DNA of 64,000 bases from Chelydra serpentina (Eukaryota; Chordata; Testudines; Chelydridae), in contig JBAIAC010000024.1 in NCBI GenBank assembly GCA_037349315.1, positions 32,847,501-32,911,500 on the forward strand. Reading direction: 5' to 3'. Position 1 is the first letter of the stretch. Each line of letters begins with the position of its first letter. Shown in pieces: positions 22,154-33,959 of the stretch. The position numbers were made by a program, and so were the translations under genes. Under the pieces are notes generated by a model that saw nothing but the letters and a program-made list of their open reading frames with translations, had not been told where the DNA came from and made no database searches.

Positions 22154-22972
22154 TGTGACAGTGTGCTGAGCTAGCAGTCTGATTGCTGCATTTCCAATTA
22201 GTCAGGTGTGGTTGGGGGAACTGACTATGGGAACTGCTCCCAACTGATAGACTGTGATGGGCTGGAGGGAGTTAAGAAGCTAATTAACATATTACAGTAG
22301 AACCTCAGAGTTGCGAACACCTCGGGAATGGAAGTTATTTGTAAATCTGAAATATTCATAACTCTGAACAAAACATTGTTCTTTCAAAAGTATACAACTG
22401 AAAATTGATTTAATACAGCTTTAAAACTTTACTATGCAGAATAAAAATGCTGCCTTTAACCATCTTAATTTAAATAAAACAAGCACAGAAACAGTTTCCT
22501 TACCTTGTCAAAACATTATTAAAACTTTCCCCTTTTTTAAAGTAGTTTACATGTAATGTAGTACTGTTCTATATTTGCTCCCTCCCCCCCTTCTGCTGCC
22601 TGATTCTGTGCTTCCAGTTCCAAATGAGGTGTGTGGTTGACTGATCAGTTTGTAACGCTGGTGTTTGTAACTCTGAGGTTCTATTGTAGCTCAGATGGTA
22701 CAAAAGGCACAGGAAGGAAAGGAAGTGCAAAGGAGGAGCAGGTGGGATGTGGGGAAGAGAGAAAAGCAGACTTGTCAAGTCAGAAACAGGAGTGACCTCT
22801 CCCCTTCTTCTCTCAGGAGCTGAGGGTTCCATGTTGTTGTTGGAATGGAGTTGTATAGTCTGTTAAGGTGGTGGAAAAGAACACTGTAAATTGCATGAGG
22901 TGTCTAACGAAAAGGTCTCCAAGCCATTTGTGGGCAAGACAGTAGCTAGAGGCAAGTCAACCCTGCTGTAAC
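22154..22972 (+). repeat. 3' LTR of the Gypsy-type element, interrupted
   Basis: Starts tgtgacagtg and ends near ctgctgtaac. Without the 392-bp Tigger-like insertion it is about 425 bp and co-linear with the 5' LTR at 19442-19830. The two LTRs differ at many positions, which indicates an old insertion. Confidence 0.7.
22293..22688. mobile_element. Tigger/pogo-like MITE in the 3' LTR
   Basis: Element 22295-22686 has 27-bp terminal inverted repeats: cagtagaacctcagagttgc at the left and the complement ending aactctgaggttctattg at the right, matching at about 24 of 27 positions. TA dinucleotides flank it (22293-22294, 22687-22688), the mariner/pogo target duplication. The 392-bp interior is AT-rich and non-coding. 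LTR sequence resumes exactly after it when compared with the 5' LTR. Confidence 0.85.
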
Positions 22973-23805
22973 CACCTACCAGCATTATATTCTATCATTT
23001 AATGTTGAACATTTTATTATAAAATAAGTCAGAAACATACTGACAAAAAGGAATGGGAAAAGAAAATGTGCAATTGCTCAGAACAGTTGTAAGCTTACAA
23101 AAAACTAGCTGCCGACTCATGACTTTTTTTTTTGGTAATATATAATCTAAAGAAAGTGCAACTAGTCCTAAAATGCCTCTGGCAGTTGGGTACAAACTTA
23201 ATGCCTTAAAGATGCAAACTCATCATCACTATATTTTGATCATCTCTTCTTGTTCATCCTGCCCTACCATTTTGATTGCTTAACATAAGGTCTAAGGTCA
23301 AGTAATAATAAAGCAATTACAAGAATTACACTTCATTCTAAAGTGCACTAGGCAAAGACTAAATTAAAGGACATAATTAATAAAAATGTATCTAGGACAA
23401 AATGTTTTAACCCCTATATTTCTGCCGGCATCAACTAACTTGGTATTCATTCAAGTGCTAGGTGTACATGTGAGCATATTAACCTTCCCCACACAGCCCT
23501 TCCAGTAACTTCAGGAAGCCAAGCCAGATTCCTGTTCCGTCTAAGTCCTACCCCGCTGAAGTTCTAGCAATGAAAATGAATAAGCATTTTTATTGTTAAG
23601 ATCTTTCATAGTTTTTCCTCTTCAAAGGGTGACTGTATCAAGTTCTAATTAAAAGCAGCCATTCATTTATTGTTATGAAAGGGTCATAATTTTACTGATA
23701 AATTCCTCAGGCTTTTATTGAACTTACTATCAAAATTTGTTTGCCTATACTGAATAAACTCTCCTACAATACCTGTAGGTAGGACAGTTATTAAAAGAGG
23801 AAACA

Positions 23806-24030
23806 TGGACTAGTGGCTAAAGCACAAGTCTGGGAATCAGGAGAACTGGGTTTTTATTCCTGAGTCTATAACACTGTACCTGTGTGGTCTTGGGCACTTA
23901 ATCTCTCCTTTCCCCAGCTGCCTCAGCTGTGAAATGGGGATGATATACTTCCCTAACTCCTGGACCATTGTAAAAATTAATCCATCAGTGTTTGTAAAAT
24001 TCTTAGGGATACCTCTTGAAGAAATGAAAA
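23806..24030 (+). mobile_element. tRNA-derived SINE (CryI-like)
   Basis: The head reads ctagtggctaaagcacaagt (A-box region), then aactgggtttttattcc around the B box. It continues into a body with tcttgggcacttaatctctc and ctgtgaaatggggatgatat, and ends in a tail near ttcttagggatacctcttga. This order (tRNA-like head, conserved body, LINE-like tail) is that of the turtle CryI SINE. Pol III promoter elements are internal, and mobilisation depends on a partner LINE. Confidence 0.8.
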
Positions 24031-24231
24031 GGAAGTGCAAACTAGTTATTTAATTACCCCTTTATTAGTTCACAAACACAAGTTGCTAATGCTCGAATCA
24101 AAATTCTCATTCATTCACTTTACACTCACAGAAGCTGTAACCAGTCAAAATCTGCATGTTGTCCCAATTTCTCTCAGTTTATCAGTTTTCACTTGGCCAG
24201 GTTTATACTTCACAACTCTTCTTTAACAGAT

Positions 24232-24330
24232 GGGGCCAAATTCAGCACTCATTTACATCCTGTGCAATTCCACTGAAGTCAGTGGGGACAGCATAGGACC
24301 TAAATCAGCAGTGAGTTTAGCCCATGTCAC
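24232..24330. repeat. Palindromic 'ggccctgat' family fragment
   Basis: Opens ggggccaaattcagcact and contains ccactgaagtcagtgggg, close to phrases of the 25242-25372 copy. The right end is decayed. Confidence 0.4.
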
Positions 24331-25241
24331 ATATCAAATCCAAAACCAGCAGTAAAAATCATAATGGAGCAAAGTTGGAGAAATACAATTTGAAATAAAT
24401 ACATTGGGCTTGATTTTGAATAAGGTTAGACATGCAATTGTGACTAATTTGTGTGCCTAATTATCAAGACTATGTGCAAATCAAGTAATTATGCAGGCAA
24501 ATAACCATAATTAGTTTTGTGTAATTATTCAATTACCATGTACAATGACTGTAACTGGGTGTGCAAATTAACCATGCAATCGTGCATGCTTGCTCAGCAG
24601 ACACTTTTGTGCCTACTCTTTTTAAAAATCACATTCATCTGAGTTTTTTCTGATTTCCCTTCCACTGCATGAGTGTTCTTATTACGAGAGTTTTCTACTA
24701 GCAATGCTATTGCTATAGGTGAAGACTCAAAAGCACTATCATTCTGTTCCCTCCATGTTCTGGTGGTTTTTAACTTTCCTCCCCAAAATACCTTTTATGC
24801 TGACAGACATTTCTCATGTTTATTCTTCTCATAGATTCAATTTTTGTTTAATTGAGTGGGGAACTAAGGTCTATTGAAATATGGTCAGTCATTTTTCAAA
24901 CATGAACAATTTTTTAACCATGTAAGAATATATCAAAATGCCTCTTTGTGCTCAGATAATACAATGATTTACTGTTAAAACATCAAACTTTACATGTGCA
25001 TAGTCTTCAGTGAAGAAAGTATGCTGAACTACATTACAGAACTTCTTAAATAAAGCTAATAAAGAAATCTACTGCACTGGACATGCCTACCATGTTGTGG
25101 GTTCAATCTGCAAAAACACTCCATATTGAATTAACTCTGCTCCAATTGAAGTTAGTGGCAAAACTCCCATTGGCTTCACTAAATCAGAGTTAAGCCACTG
25201 AACACTTTTGCAAGTCTTATGTTATTTGCCTTACTATGTGA

Positions 25242-25372
25242 AGGCCCTGATTCAGAAACATTGCATGTTTTTAACTTCAAGCACATGCACTTAAATCCCA
25301 CTGACTTCATTAAGACTTAACCATGTGCTTAAGTGCTTACCTGAATAAAGATACTTTCCTGAATCAGGGCCT
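25242..25372. mobile_element. 131-bp MITE with 17-18-bp inverted ends
   Basis: Left end aggccctgattcagaaa (25242-25258) and right end tttcctgaatcagggcct (25355-25372) are inverted repeats with one base extra on the right. The interior is also palindromic (aagcacatgcacttaaatcc and catgtgcttaagtgctt). It is the best preserved of the four related blocks in this window. Confidence 0.7.
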
Positions 25373-25379
25373 AAATGCA

Positions 25380-27860
25380 GAAAGTTTGCAGGTACAGATC
25401 TCCTACAGGGTCTACTTCACTACCATCTAAGGGTGGGACAGAACTATACATTTCAACTCTTGTACAAAACATGTGAAATTTGATACTCACAGGAATGCCA
25501 TTCTCATTTTATTTTTTTAAAATACAAAAATCTTTATAGTTGAGTTCTTAAATGCAGGAAAGTCGGGACACTCAAATGTGTGGTTCACTCTAAGCCAAGG
25601 AGCTTCTGAAGCTGCTGGAAGTGACTGTTTCAGTCTAACTGCAATAACATTCTGCTCAGCTTCCCAAGAGAATGTTTGTGTGCCTGTGTATTCCTTTCAT
25701 TCCTCCCTTGTGTTCAGGGTGTAACACATTCAGTCTGATTAGACTGGACACCAGTTCTTTAGTACTCCTGCCTGCCACAGTATTCATAGATACCTTCCTC
25801 TCCCAGCCCCCCGCCCCCCATCTCTTTGGATGGCATTGTAAGGGGAAATAAGTGCCACTTCCTTCACAGTGTATTGAGAAGTCTTCCCAAAGTTACTCTT
25901 CTTAACAAAAGGACTTCGTTTCCATTGGTTCTGTTTTTTGAGTCTTTTTGTTTGTGATACATCTTCCCCCAGCCCATGGATACTCATCTCATAGTCTTAT
26001 AATAAGCAAAGTTTAACTTGCTCCTGTGATAATGGTCTTACTTTTTGTCACAAGATCATGAGCTTTTGTCACAAAGGAGCTCAGATGTTTACAAACTCTA
26101 TACAGATATCAATTCATCCAGCAATGGCAAGAGAGAGAGGCTGTTTAATAGTGCACAGTGCCAGTATGCAACAGTTGCAAGAAGTGAAAATACTTTCCCA
26201 GTTGAAAATGCAGAGGGAATTTAGGCAGGCAGAATGTGCTTACCTAAACAGAATTAGCAAACCACATATTGTGCTGCACCGGGGAAGGGGGAGGGGCACT
26301 ATCAAACACCTGCTTATGTCTCCCTGAGTCTCTGCCAGGCTCGCAGCCTCACATTGACACATCTGAGGGCTGCTCTAACCTGCACCAAATGGCAATGCTC
26401 CCCAGAGGATCAGCTGCCTGCTGGCAATGTGCTCTGTCCCTTCTCCTTCCCGTTTAAAACACATACCCCTAGTCCAGTGGTTACAGAAACAATCGGGGTT
26501 GCGCCCAGCCTCCACTTTTGCAGAGCTTGTCTCCAGGCTGACAGAGTACCATTAGATCTTTAATAACCACAAGTAGCTGAGATCTTGGTTTTATGTGTCA
26601 TGTGAAAGGTAGCATATTCATGAGCACACCGCTCTCTTAACACCATGCTTGGGCACTATGTCAATATTGACTCGGTATGAAGAATGCCATCTTCTGAATC
26701 TCCAGCACCACTTCCTAAAACACCTCAATGTTCTTGGTGGTCTCACATGATCAATGTACTGTACTAGCCCAGCCTCTTTAGCTGGTGATTAGTTTGTGGG
26801 TTCCATTATTACACATTTAAAAAACAAGCAGTCCCTTCTTTAAATGTATAAGATATTAGGAACTCAGTCCCTAGAAAATTTAGCTACTTTATGAAAAAGC
26901 TATCCCTTTGCTTCTTGAAATTATCAGAATAGATAGACTATGGAGAGCAAGTATCTTTACATATCTACAGAATAATTTTGAATTATAACCTCTAGAAGAG
27001 GATAATTTTGAAATATCCATAAATGAGAATAATTGGATTGAGTTCCTATACAGTAATATGGACACTGAATTTGAAGTGGAGAGACAAATCTCTAATTATA
27101 AACAATAAAACATTGGAAGTTGTCATTTTACACTTTTGCTGACTTTACAGAGCTGCAGCTGCCTTATGGAAAGCATTGCTAGACACTTTATTGTGGTGAA
27201 ACAATTCTGCTTATATAGCCTATATTTTCCATATTTATTTATCCTTATTCTGTGTAAGCGCAGACATTTGCATTAAAAAAGTGTCTTTGTTTCTTAAGAG
27301 TTCATCTGCTTTGCTGCTTATCATGCACACACTGAGAAAATGAGAACACTGACAAACCACATTTCCCTCAGGTTAAGAATGCCCTCTGCCATAATAAACA
27401 GGAGCAACCTGGTGATCATATCTGACCTAGTGCCCCGCCTCTTCCTTATTGAGACAGATTCAGACAAAGATGTTGCATGAGATTGACAGGATATGACCTT
27501 GGGGAAACTCAGGAGAATTCAGGACAAATTGGAATTCTAAGTAATTTATTTGGAGTTAAAATATTACTCCAGCTGGTCATAAAAATCTTTCCTCACAAGA
27601 GGTCCTCCTCACATGAACACTGGAAAGATTAATCTCCATTAACTGCACACAAAAAACCCCAAACCTGATAACATTAGATTAAAATATAATGATTTATTAG
27701 GGATGGGATGGATATTAAAATTGTACACTTAAAGGGGAACCTCTACTACATGATCTTTGTGTTAGGAACCCAGACTGATGAAATTCTACTAGTGATTGCT
27801 GCGCAGTATTTCTTTTTAGTTATTGAATACATTGTACTGAATTAAGAACCATTAAGTAAA
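25380..27860. other. Unannotated intergenic sequence
   Basis: No recognisable gene or named repeat. Open frames near 26058-26563 show no familiar domain and no supporting start, splice or codon signal. Confidence 0.45.
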
Positions 27861-27861
27861 T

Positions 27862-27950
27862 ATTATTTGTGTTGTGGTGATGTCCTAAGTGCTGTCAACA
27901 CATAAAACAGCCCATGCCCCCAAAGAATTTACAGTCTAAGAATTAATTCA
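27862..27950 (-). mobile_element. SINE tail fragment, antisense
   Basis: The minus strand reads cttagactgtaaattctttg then ggcatgggctgttttatgtg and cagcacttaggacat. This resembles the 'agattgtaagctctttgggg...cagggactgt...cagcgcctagcac' tail of CryI-type SINEs, the same tail class as the SINE at 42428-42690. Confidence 0.5.
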
Positions 27951-28114
27951 ATCTAATTTACTAGTTGTAAATAACAAGTGTGCAATTTTTTAAAGCTGAC
28001 ACTGGGTCTGATTTTCAGAGGTTATAAGTGCTCACACAATTGCATTGAAATCAGTGAAAACAGCTGGTGCTCATTATCTCAGGCCCACTGAATTTAGCAC
28101 TTGCGTAGCCCAAA

Positions 28115-28380
28115 GCACATCTTCGAAGTGCTTTAACTATTCTTCACAGCACCCATGTGAGTCAGATAAACACTATTTCTATTTTACAAAAAGGGCTGCA
28201 TTGGAGCAAATTAAGCTTTGGTTTAAGCAGATACAACAACTGTTAAAGTTACTAGGTGCTGCATCTGCTTAAGCCAGAGCTGAATGTGGTCTAGAGAAGT
28301 TACATGACTGGCCCAAGGTCACATAGCCACTTAGTTTTAGATCTAGGGCTTGAACCTCATCTCTGAGTGTTGTATTAACC
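28115..28380 (+). mobile_element. MIR-like ancient SINE with internal insertion
   Basis: The left part holds cagcacccatgtgagtcaga and ctatttctattttacaaa. The right part holds gagaagttacatgactggcc followed by caaggtcacatagcc and a cttgaacct stretch. These match the MIR core and 'cccaaggtcacacagc' motifs. Between about 28194 and 28287 an extra stretch includes aagcagatacaacaac and gctgcatctgctt, which are inverted relative to each other, so a small element may be nested inside. Confidence 0.6.
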
Positions 28381-28511
28381 TAATTGTTTTTCTGTTTGTT
28401 TAATACTTGGTCCACCACAACTTCTAATACAACCCCCAAGAGACGTGACTCCATGTAAAAGGCTAGTAGTCTTTGCCCAGAACCCTGAACCCTGTTAACA
28501 TTACCCCGCAG

Positions 28512-28960
28512 CATCAACATCTTTTAAATGGGTGTGACACTGACAGACCAGCTCAAATCAAAGCCATAAACCAAGACTAATATAGTAATCCAGGAGTTCA
28601 AGTGTGTTACTGGTTTGGTGAAATCTAATTCTAGAACATACCACCAGTTTGGGGTGTCTGCCCCAGTTTTCTGACAGTCTGATCTGAGAGTGGCAATCTC
28701 AGATGTGAGCTGCTCTAGACAGCATGACAGTCTGTTCTGCTGACTCATTGGTGCAAGTTGCTCACTACCTCCCGCAGATGTAATGGAGGGCAGAGTAACT
28801 AAAAAAAGAGGATCTAGGGCATAAACTGAGTAGTCAGGAGGGGGGAACCTTAAGAGCAGCCAAACCTGAGGAGACAGCTGGAGCTAAACTTTATCTGTTG
28901 TTAATTTCTTTTTTAATAAAGCCAAACTGTAGAAAGGGGTAGGCTTTGTTTTAGAGCACA
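28512..28960 (+). mobile_element. Possible LTR remnant
   Basis: Begins ggtgtgacactgacagacca and contains an aataaa signal at about 28914. The wording resembles a turtle LTR from memory, but no partner, target duplication or coding region is visible. Confidence 0.3.
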
Positions 28961-30952
28961 ATGGGAAAGCCACATACCCACTACGTTATTATGATTTCTA
29001 GTCTCTTGACACTTTAGCAAAAGGTGAAATAGCAGGCAATATTAATAATAAACCATGAATTCCTGAAGGACAGATTCTATTCTCATTGTAGTCAATTGCA
29101 AGACTATTCATTACAGTGGGAGCTAGGTTGATAGTAATGCTTTAGAACAGTGGAGAGGAGGGTAACCGGAAATACAAAGGCTATGTGCCAAAGAACATAA
29201 TTTAAGGGCTAAAATATCATTTCACCTCAACTTTTATATGCATGCACACACCATGTTAGTGTGTCTGTCAAGCTGCTACCTAAATTCTGCATTTCTTGAC
29301 TTGTGCATGTACATAGCTCTGAGTGCACAAAATGCAGAAGCTATGTATGTAAATGGTAGTGCATGCTCAAAATTAAAGATCACGCTGAAATGTTAGCCCT
29401 TAAATCATAGTAAGGTGTAATGACACATAGTACACCAATAAACAAAATATTTTCATAATGGCAATCCATGCAACCAGTGCAACTGGAAAGAAGATTTTGT
29501 GCGTGACAATGACTTTACTATATGCTTGTTGCGTTCTTTGAAAATGGAGCCTGTGGCATTCAAAAACAATTAAAAGAAAACTAACAATTTGCTCACCCCG
29601 GAAGTCTTATTTCAAATGACAGTGCCAAATGAGCTTTCATATGTATTCCTCATTTAACCTGTGCTGGGGAAGAGGTCTGCAATTTGGAAATGTGAGGCTG
29701 CAAGTCACTTATGGCCAAATATGCATGTGAAGGACCCCTAGTCATGAGGCTGAACTTGTAAGATATATGAAGGGGCAGCGAGAGGCATCTTGGCCCTTGA
29801 ACCACACATCTGCTCCGAGGAAGATACTTCAGCCATGTAGCAGGAGTAGGTATGAATGCCCCTTCCTAACTCCACCCAGCAGTATAGAGATCTTAGAGGA
29901 TCTGCTGCTTTGCAGATACTCATCCCTTACTCTTGTAGGGAACATAGGCCATATTTGGATTTAAGCCTCAGTGACTTTAGTTGGCCAAATGTTCAATGAA
30001 ATTTAGCATTATTAAAAGATGTTTGAAGCAGCTATCTGTTTTGTAGGCCAATGGATATTAGGGTAAGGTCATCCGCTTGCCCAAACCTCTGCCCCCATTT
30101 CGCAGAGTTGCTTTCCTACTGTCGTCATTAACTCATTGTCATAAGGACGTGCGGGAATGAGTGGATTTGCAAAATGGTGCTGAGTCATTAATTATATTTA
30201 AACAATGGAGATACTTCTCCTTAGGCCTAAGATATCTGTGTGCCTACAAGCTCCTTATAGCATGATAGTTCTTGTATCCTTTTGTTGAGAGACATCTGTT
30301 TGCTATTATCAATTAATTGTTACAAGACACATAAAGCTAATCTGGAATCTTCAATGTGACTTCAAGATGCCAGATCACTGGCTCTCAGGGGGGGCATAGA
30401 TCAGTGTACATGTCACGCTCCCCATCAGTGCCCAGCCTGGGCCGCGGAAGCTAATGATCCACCTAACAGGCCAAATTTGGTGATGATCCCTGGTCACCTG
30501 CCACCTGAGGCATGTTGTGCATACTCTAAGAAGTGGTTCCCTCAAATTACAGCTACCAGGCTGTAACACCTAATTGGTCTTTGAAGATATCAGGGTATCC
30601 CCTGAGGAGGAGTAAGAGGAAACTGATCCCTACAAAAGACCCTAACCATGGAATTGATGTGTCTTGCATCGATAACACCCAAAGTTGTATCCTGCCCTCT
30701 GCCCTGGACCAGCCATCCAAATAAGGTGAGGTGAAAGACTCCAATCACTCCAAGCCTGAAGTTTTCACATACGGGAGGGAAGCTTGGCTTCTTCTCTCAG
30801 AGTTGTAACGCTTTAAAGTGTATCCTATCATTCACAGAAATACTGGTAAATATCAATTTAATTCCAAATTAAGATCAAGTATGTGAGCTAAGATGTTGAG
30901 GAAAAGAAGTGAAAATCCTTTTGTAGATCAATTTGAGGACACATCATAGACT

Positions 30953-31405
30953 AGGTGACCATATGTCCCGTTTTCACTGGGACAATCCTTTTTTAAGCCC
31001 TGTCCCGGCCATCCCAATTTTTTTGGCAAAAGTGGGCATTTGTCCTGTTTGTTCTTGCTGACGTGAATGGCAAGAGCAAATGGGACAAATGCCCACTTTT
31101 GTCAAAAAAGTGGGATACCCTGCAGGGTGGGCCAGCGGCGATTCCCACTCCAAGCAGGGAAGGGAGAGGCAGGGCTTGGGTGAGCAGCAACACCAGCCCT
31201 AGCCCTGTTTAGGGGAGCAAACAGCTCAGGCCAGCCCCATTTGGGGGAGGACTGGGGGCTCAGGTGAGTGAATTGGGCCAGCCCTGCACCGGGAGTGGGT
31301 GGGGAGGGAGGCAAGTGGCTTGGGCCAGCCCATGCAGCAGTGGGTTGGGGGCTTGGGCTAGCCCCACTCAGTGTCTCATTTGCCCTTTGGGAAATATGGC
31401 CACCC
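30953..31405. mobile_element. MITE with gtgacca ends and internal 32-bp hairpin
   Basis: The ends are taggtgaccatatgtccc at about 30952 and gggaaatatggccaccca ending near 31406. They are imperfect inverted repeats like those of the smaller element at 44641-44763. Flanks atagact and attagac are near-identical and may be a decayed target duplication. Inside, the segment starting ggcaaaagtgggcatttgtc (about 31024) is complementary to the segment ending gacaaatgcccacttttgtc (about 31113), giving a roughly 32-bp stem. The rest is GC-rich and non-coding. Confidence 0.65.
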
Positions 31406-31538
31406 ATTAGACAGACACCCTCTCACACTGTCTGTCCCTAACTGTTCCCCAAAGTAGATACTGACACCGAAGCTTATTGGTGGTTCATTACTCTGTGTCT
31501 GCAATGCTTGTCAGGCTTTTGACATACTCACTACACCT

Positions 31539-32495
31539 AACACATTGCTGTCATCATCTGTATCTAAAAGGTGTAAAGTAAGGTATCCTATACAAACTGG
31601 TAACATACTGGTCCCGAAAATTATTGTGTGGTGTATGTACGGAGTGTGGACAAAGTTATAAATATGTGCTAGAATTATGTTCTTAATGTGTCTGGAAAAC
31701 AACGCATAAGTCAAGTCTGTCCTAGCCAAAGAATGTGTATTGGTGTGTCTGACCAGCCTGGCAATCAGGCAGAGATAATGAAGATAAATGTATGTATAAG
31801 ATAAACAAAGCTAACAAGCCAGGGAGAAGATAGCAGGAGAGCAACTTTGTCTGGAGTTAATTCTCAAAAAAACACATCTCACAGGTTTACTGGACCTATA
31901 AGAAGTGGAGAGAACCCCTAAGTTGTCCTTCATTTGAAGGAGCCCAAAGCACTGGGTCTAACCAGCCGTGTTGCAAGATTATGGTGAGAAACTTCTTTGA
32001 ACAAAGGGCTCTAGTTTGTCAAGTTTTAGTCTCAGAAGCATATTTTTACTTTTGTTAGTAACTGTTTCTAACCTTACTCCTTATACTTGCTGTCACTTAA
32101 ATCTATGTCCTTTTGTTAATAAACGTGTTTTACTTTTACCATAAACCAACTCGGTGCTTTGATTGAAGTGGATGGTTTGTCAACCCCAGTTAAGCTAACA
32201 TGCTACTGTCTCGTTAAGGAGCAGCAAACTTGATAAGGTTTTGTGGGTGCCAAGAGGGGCTGAGCACTGCAGCGAAAGAAATATTTGAGGCACTCAGGAA
32301 TTGGGGTTCATGGTTACTTGGTAGGCAAGATTTGGACTGGCAAAGTCCTGAAGAGTTTGTTGACAAGTCAAACAAACTAGTGTGTTAGCTTCCTGGCATG
32401 TAGCTTAGCAACAACAAAACTCTCACTTGCTCAGGCTGAGAGGGGTAACACAATGGCTCACAATTCTGGGGACCCCAGCAGATTGTCACAAACAC
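31539..32495 (+). mobile_element. Probable solo LTR
   Basis: A roughly 950-bp non-coding block ends ccagcagattgtcaca and resembles an LTR I remember from turtle genomes. A candidate 5-bp duplication, aacac, lies at 31539-31543 and 32491-32495, but the left end would then read attgctg instead of starting TG. A polyadenylation-type aataaa occurs at 32118. No internal retroviral genes are present. Confidence 0.5.
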
Positions 32496-33397
32496 TAATC
32501 CCTTAAATCTGTTGTCTGAACAGTAAGATCTCTAAGTTAAATGAACGTTCTAAAGCTGTTATAACTTGGAATTCTATAAATCATTTTAAATCAGTGCAAA
32601 ACTGCAAGAATGATGCAGGGCGTGTTTAAATGGGGTAGGGAAATAGATTAGTTAAGCTTCACTGTCCACATAAATTGCATCAAACTTTTGTTTCAGGGAC
32701 AGAACAGCCAAAGGACAATGCTACCAAGAAATCCTTTTAAGAGCTGTACTTTCTCAAAAGCAAGGCAAGGAATAGCCTCTCCCTCTAGCAGACTTTCAGC
32801 TAAATGCATAAATAGCTTCTCCCCTTAACCTTAAGTGAATTGTTTAACTTGTTTGTCGTATGATTTCATTTCCAATTGTAGTAACTGGAGAGCCAGAAAC
32901 ACTGACCCATTGACTTATTGATTATATTTAAATTATAACCTTGATTTCACTATTGCATTATTGTAAACTGGGTTAAACCTGTAAGTTAATTTATCTCAGA
33001 CATATTTTGCTTTAACTCATATTTGTTTTATAATTGCTTGCTTAATCTTTTAATACATTTATAAAGTTACACTGGTTTATCTCTCAAAACTTCAACGCAG
33101 ACAAAGTAACCTACACTGAGGAAAAAGGTGAAATCTTTAAAGATCATTCCTAAGCCCATCCTATATTTTAACTATTTTAAAGAACATCCTATTATCCCTC
33201 CATCCTGCTCCTGTCTGCTCCTTGTGTGGTGCCACGCTGAGAGCACGGTTCCATACTATGCAGGAATTGTGTATTGCCAGCTTGTCTCTCCCAATTCCTC
33301 TTTCAACTCGATTAGCACAGTTCCACTGTGCGTGCTATGAAGGGACTTTCTGTGGCCATGTAATTGAGAGCAGTATTTGCTTCTATTTTTCCCTGCA

Positions 33398-33550
33398 CTA
33401 CATTTTCTCTGTCTGTAAAATGGGGGGATATCATCTTTACCTGCCTCACAGAGATATGGTGAGGCTTAATTAGTGTTTTAGGAAATTCTTTGAGATCTTG
33501 GATGAAAAGAACTAAAGAAGTGCAAAGCCATATTAGTAGTAGTTATTCAT
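33398..33550 (+). mobile_element. SINE body and tail fragment (CryI-like)
   Basis: Contains tctgtctgtaaaatgggggg, acctgcctcacagagatatg, gaggcttaattagtgtttta and tttgagatcttggatgaaaa, then a tattagtagtagtt tail. This is the CryI-type SINE body without its tRNA head. Confidence 0.7.
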
Positions 33551-33667
33551 TGTTGTACTTTTATTTGATCAAACAGTTTAATCCATCGGCTCTAATATGA
33601 AAGAGAGGCTGATCTGGTATTAAAGACTATTTGGAATATGTGAAACTTGGGAATCACTAGTGATACA

Positions 33668-33945
33668 TTTCAGGCCAGGTATACACTAGAAAATTAGGTC
33701 TGTTTGAACTATGTTGATTGGGGTATGAAAAATCCATACCGGCCTGAGCAGCGTAGTTAAGCCAAACTAAGTCCCTATGTAGGCAGTGCTTGGTTGATGG
33801 ACAAATTCTTCCATCAACCTACCTACTGCCTCTCGGAGGTAGATTACCTATGCTGACAGGAGAATCCTTCCTATCAGCACAGATAGTGTCTACACTGGAG
33901 TGCTCCAGCGGTGCAACTGTGCCAGAGTAGTGTTTTAAATGTAGA
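33668..33945 (+). mobile_element. MITE-like repeat ('ccaggtatacacta')
   Basis: Opens caggccaggtatacactaga and later contains cttggttgatggacaa, ttcttccatcaacctacc and a tatgctgacagg/cctatcagcacag inverted pair. It resembles Harbinger-type turtle MITEs that begin 'aggtctacacta'. The right end is decayed. Confidence 0.5.
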
Positions 33946-33959
33946 TTAAACCCCCAGTC

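Larger units (their letters stand above)
19442..22972 (+). mobile_element. Gypsy-type LTR element, internally deleted, SCAN-like gag
   Basis: Two related LTRs (about 19442-19830 and 22154-22972) flank a 2.3-kb interior with a gag remnant but no recognisable protease, RT, RNase H or integrase. A purine tract sits just before the 3' LTR. The SCAN-like segment in gag is consistent with the Gmr1-like Gypsy lineage from which the vertebrate SCAN domain is known to derive. Three MITEs from three DNA-transposon superfamilies lie inside. The LTRs are clearly diverged, so the insertion is old. I could not confirm a target duplication, so edges are good to about 10 bp. Confidence 0.75.

Noticed and set aside
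23806..24030. tRNA gene suggested by A- and B-box-like motifs
   Set aside because: The following body and tail are those of a CryI-type SINE and no tRNA cloverleaf is formed.
26058..26563. Plus-strand open frames that overlap one another
   Set aside because: No domain match by eye and no gene context; likely chance.
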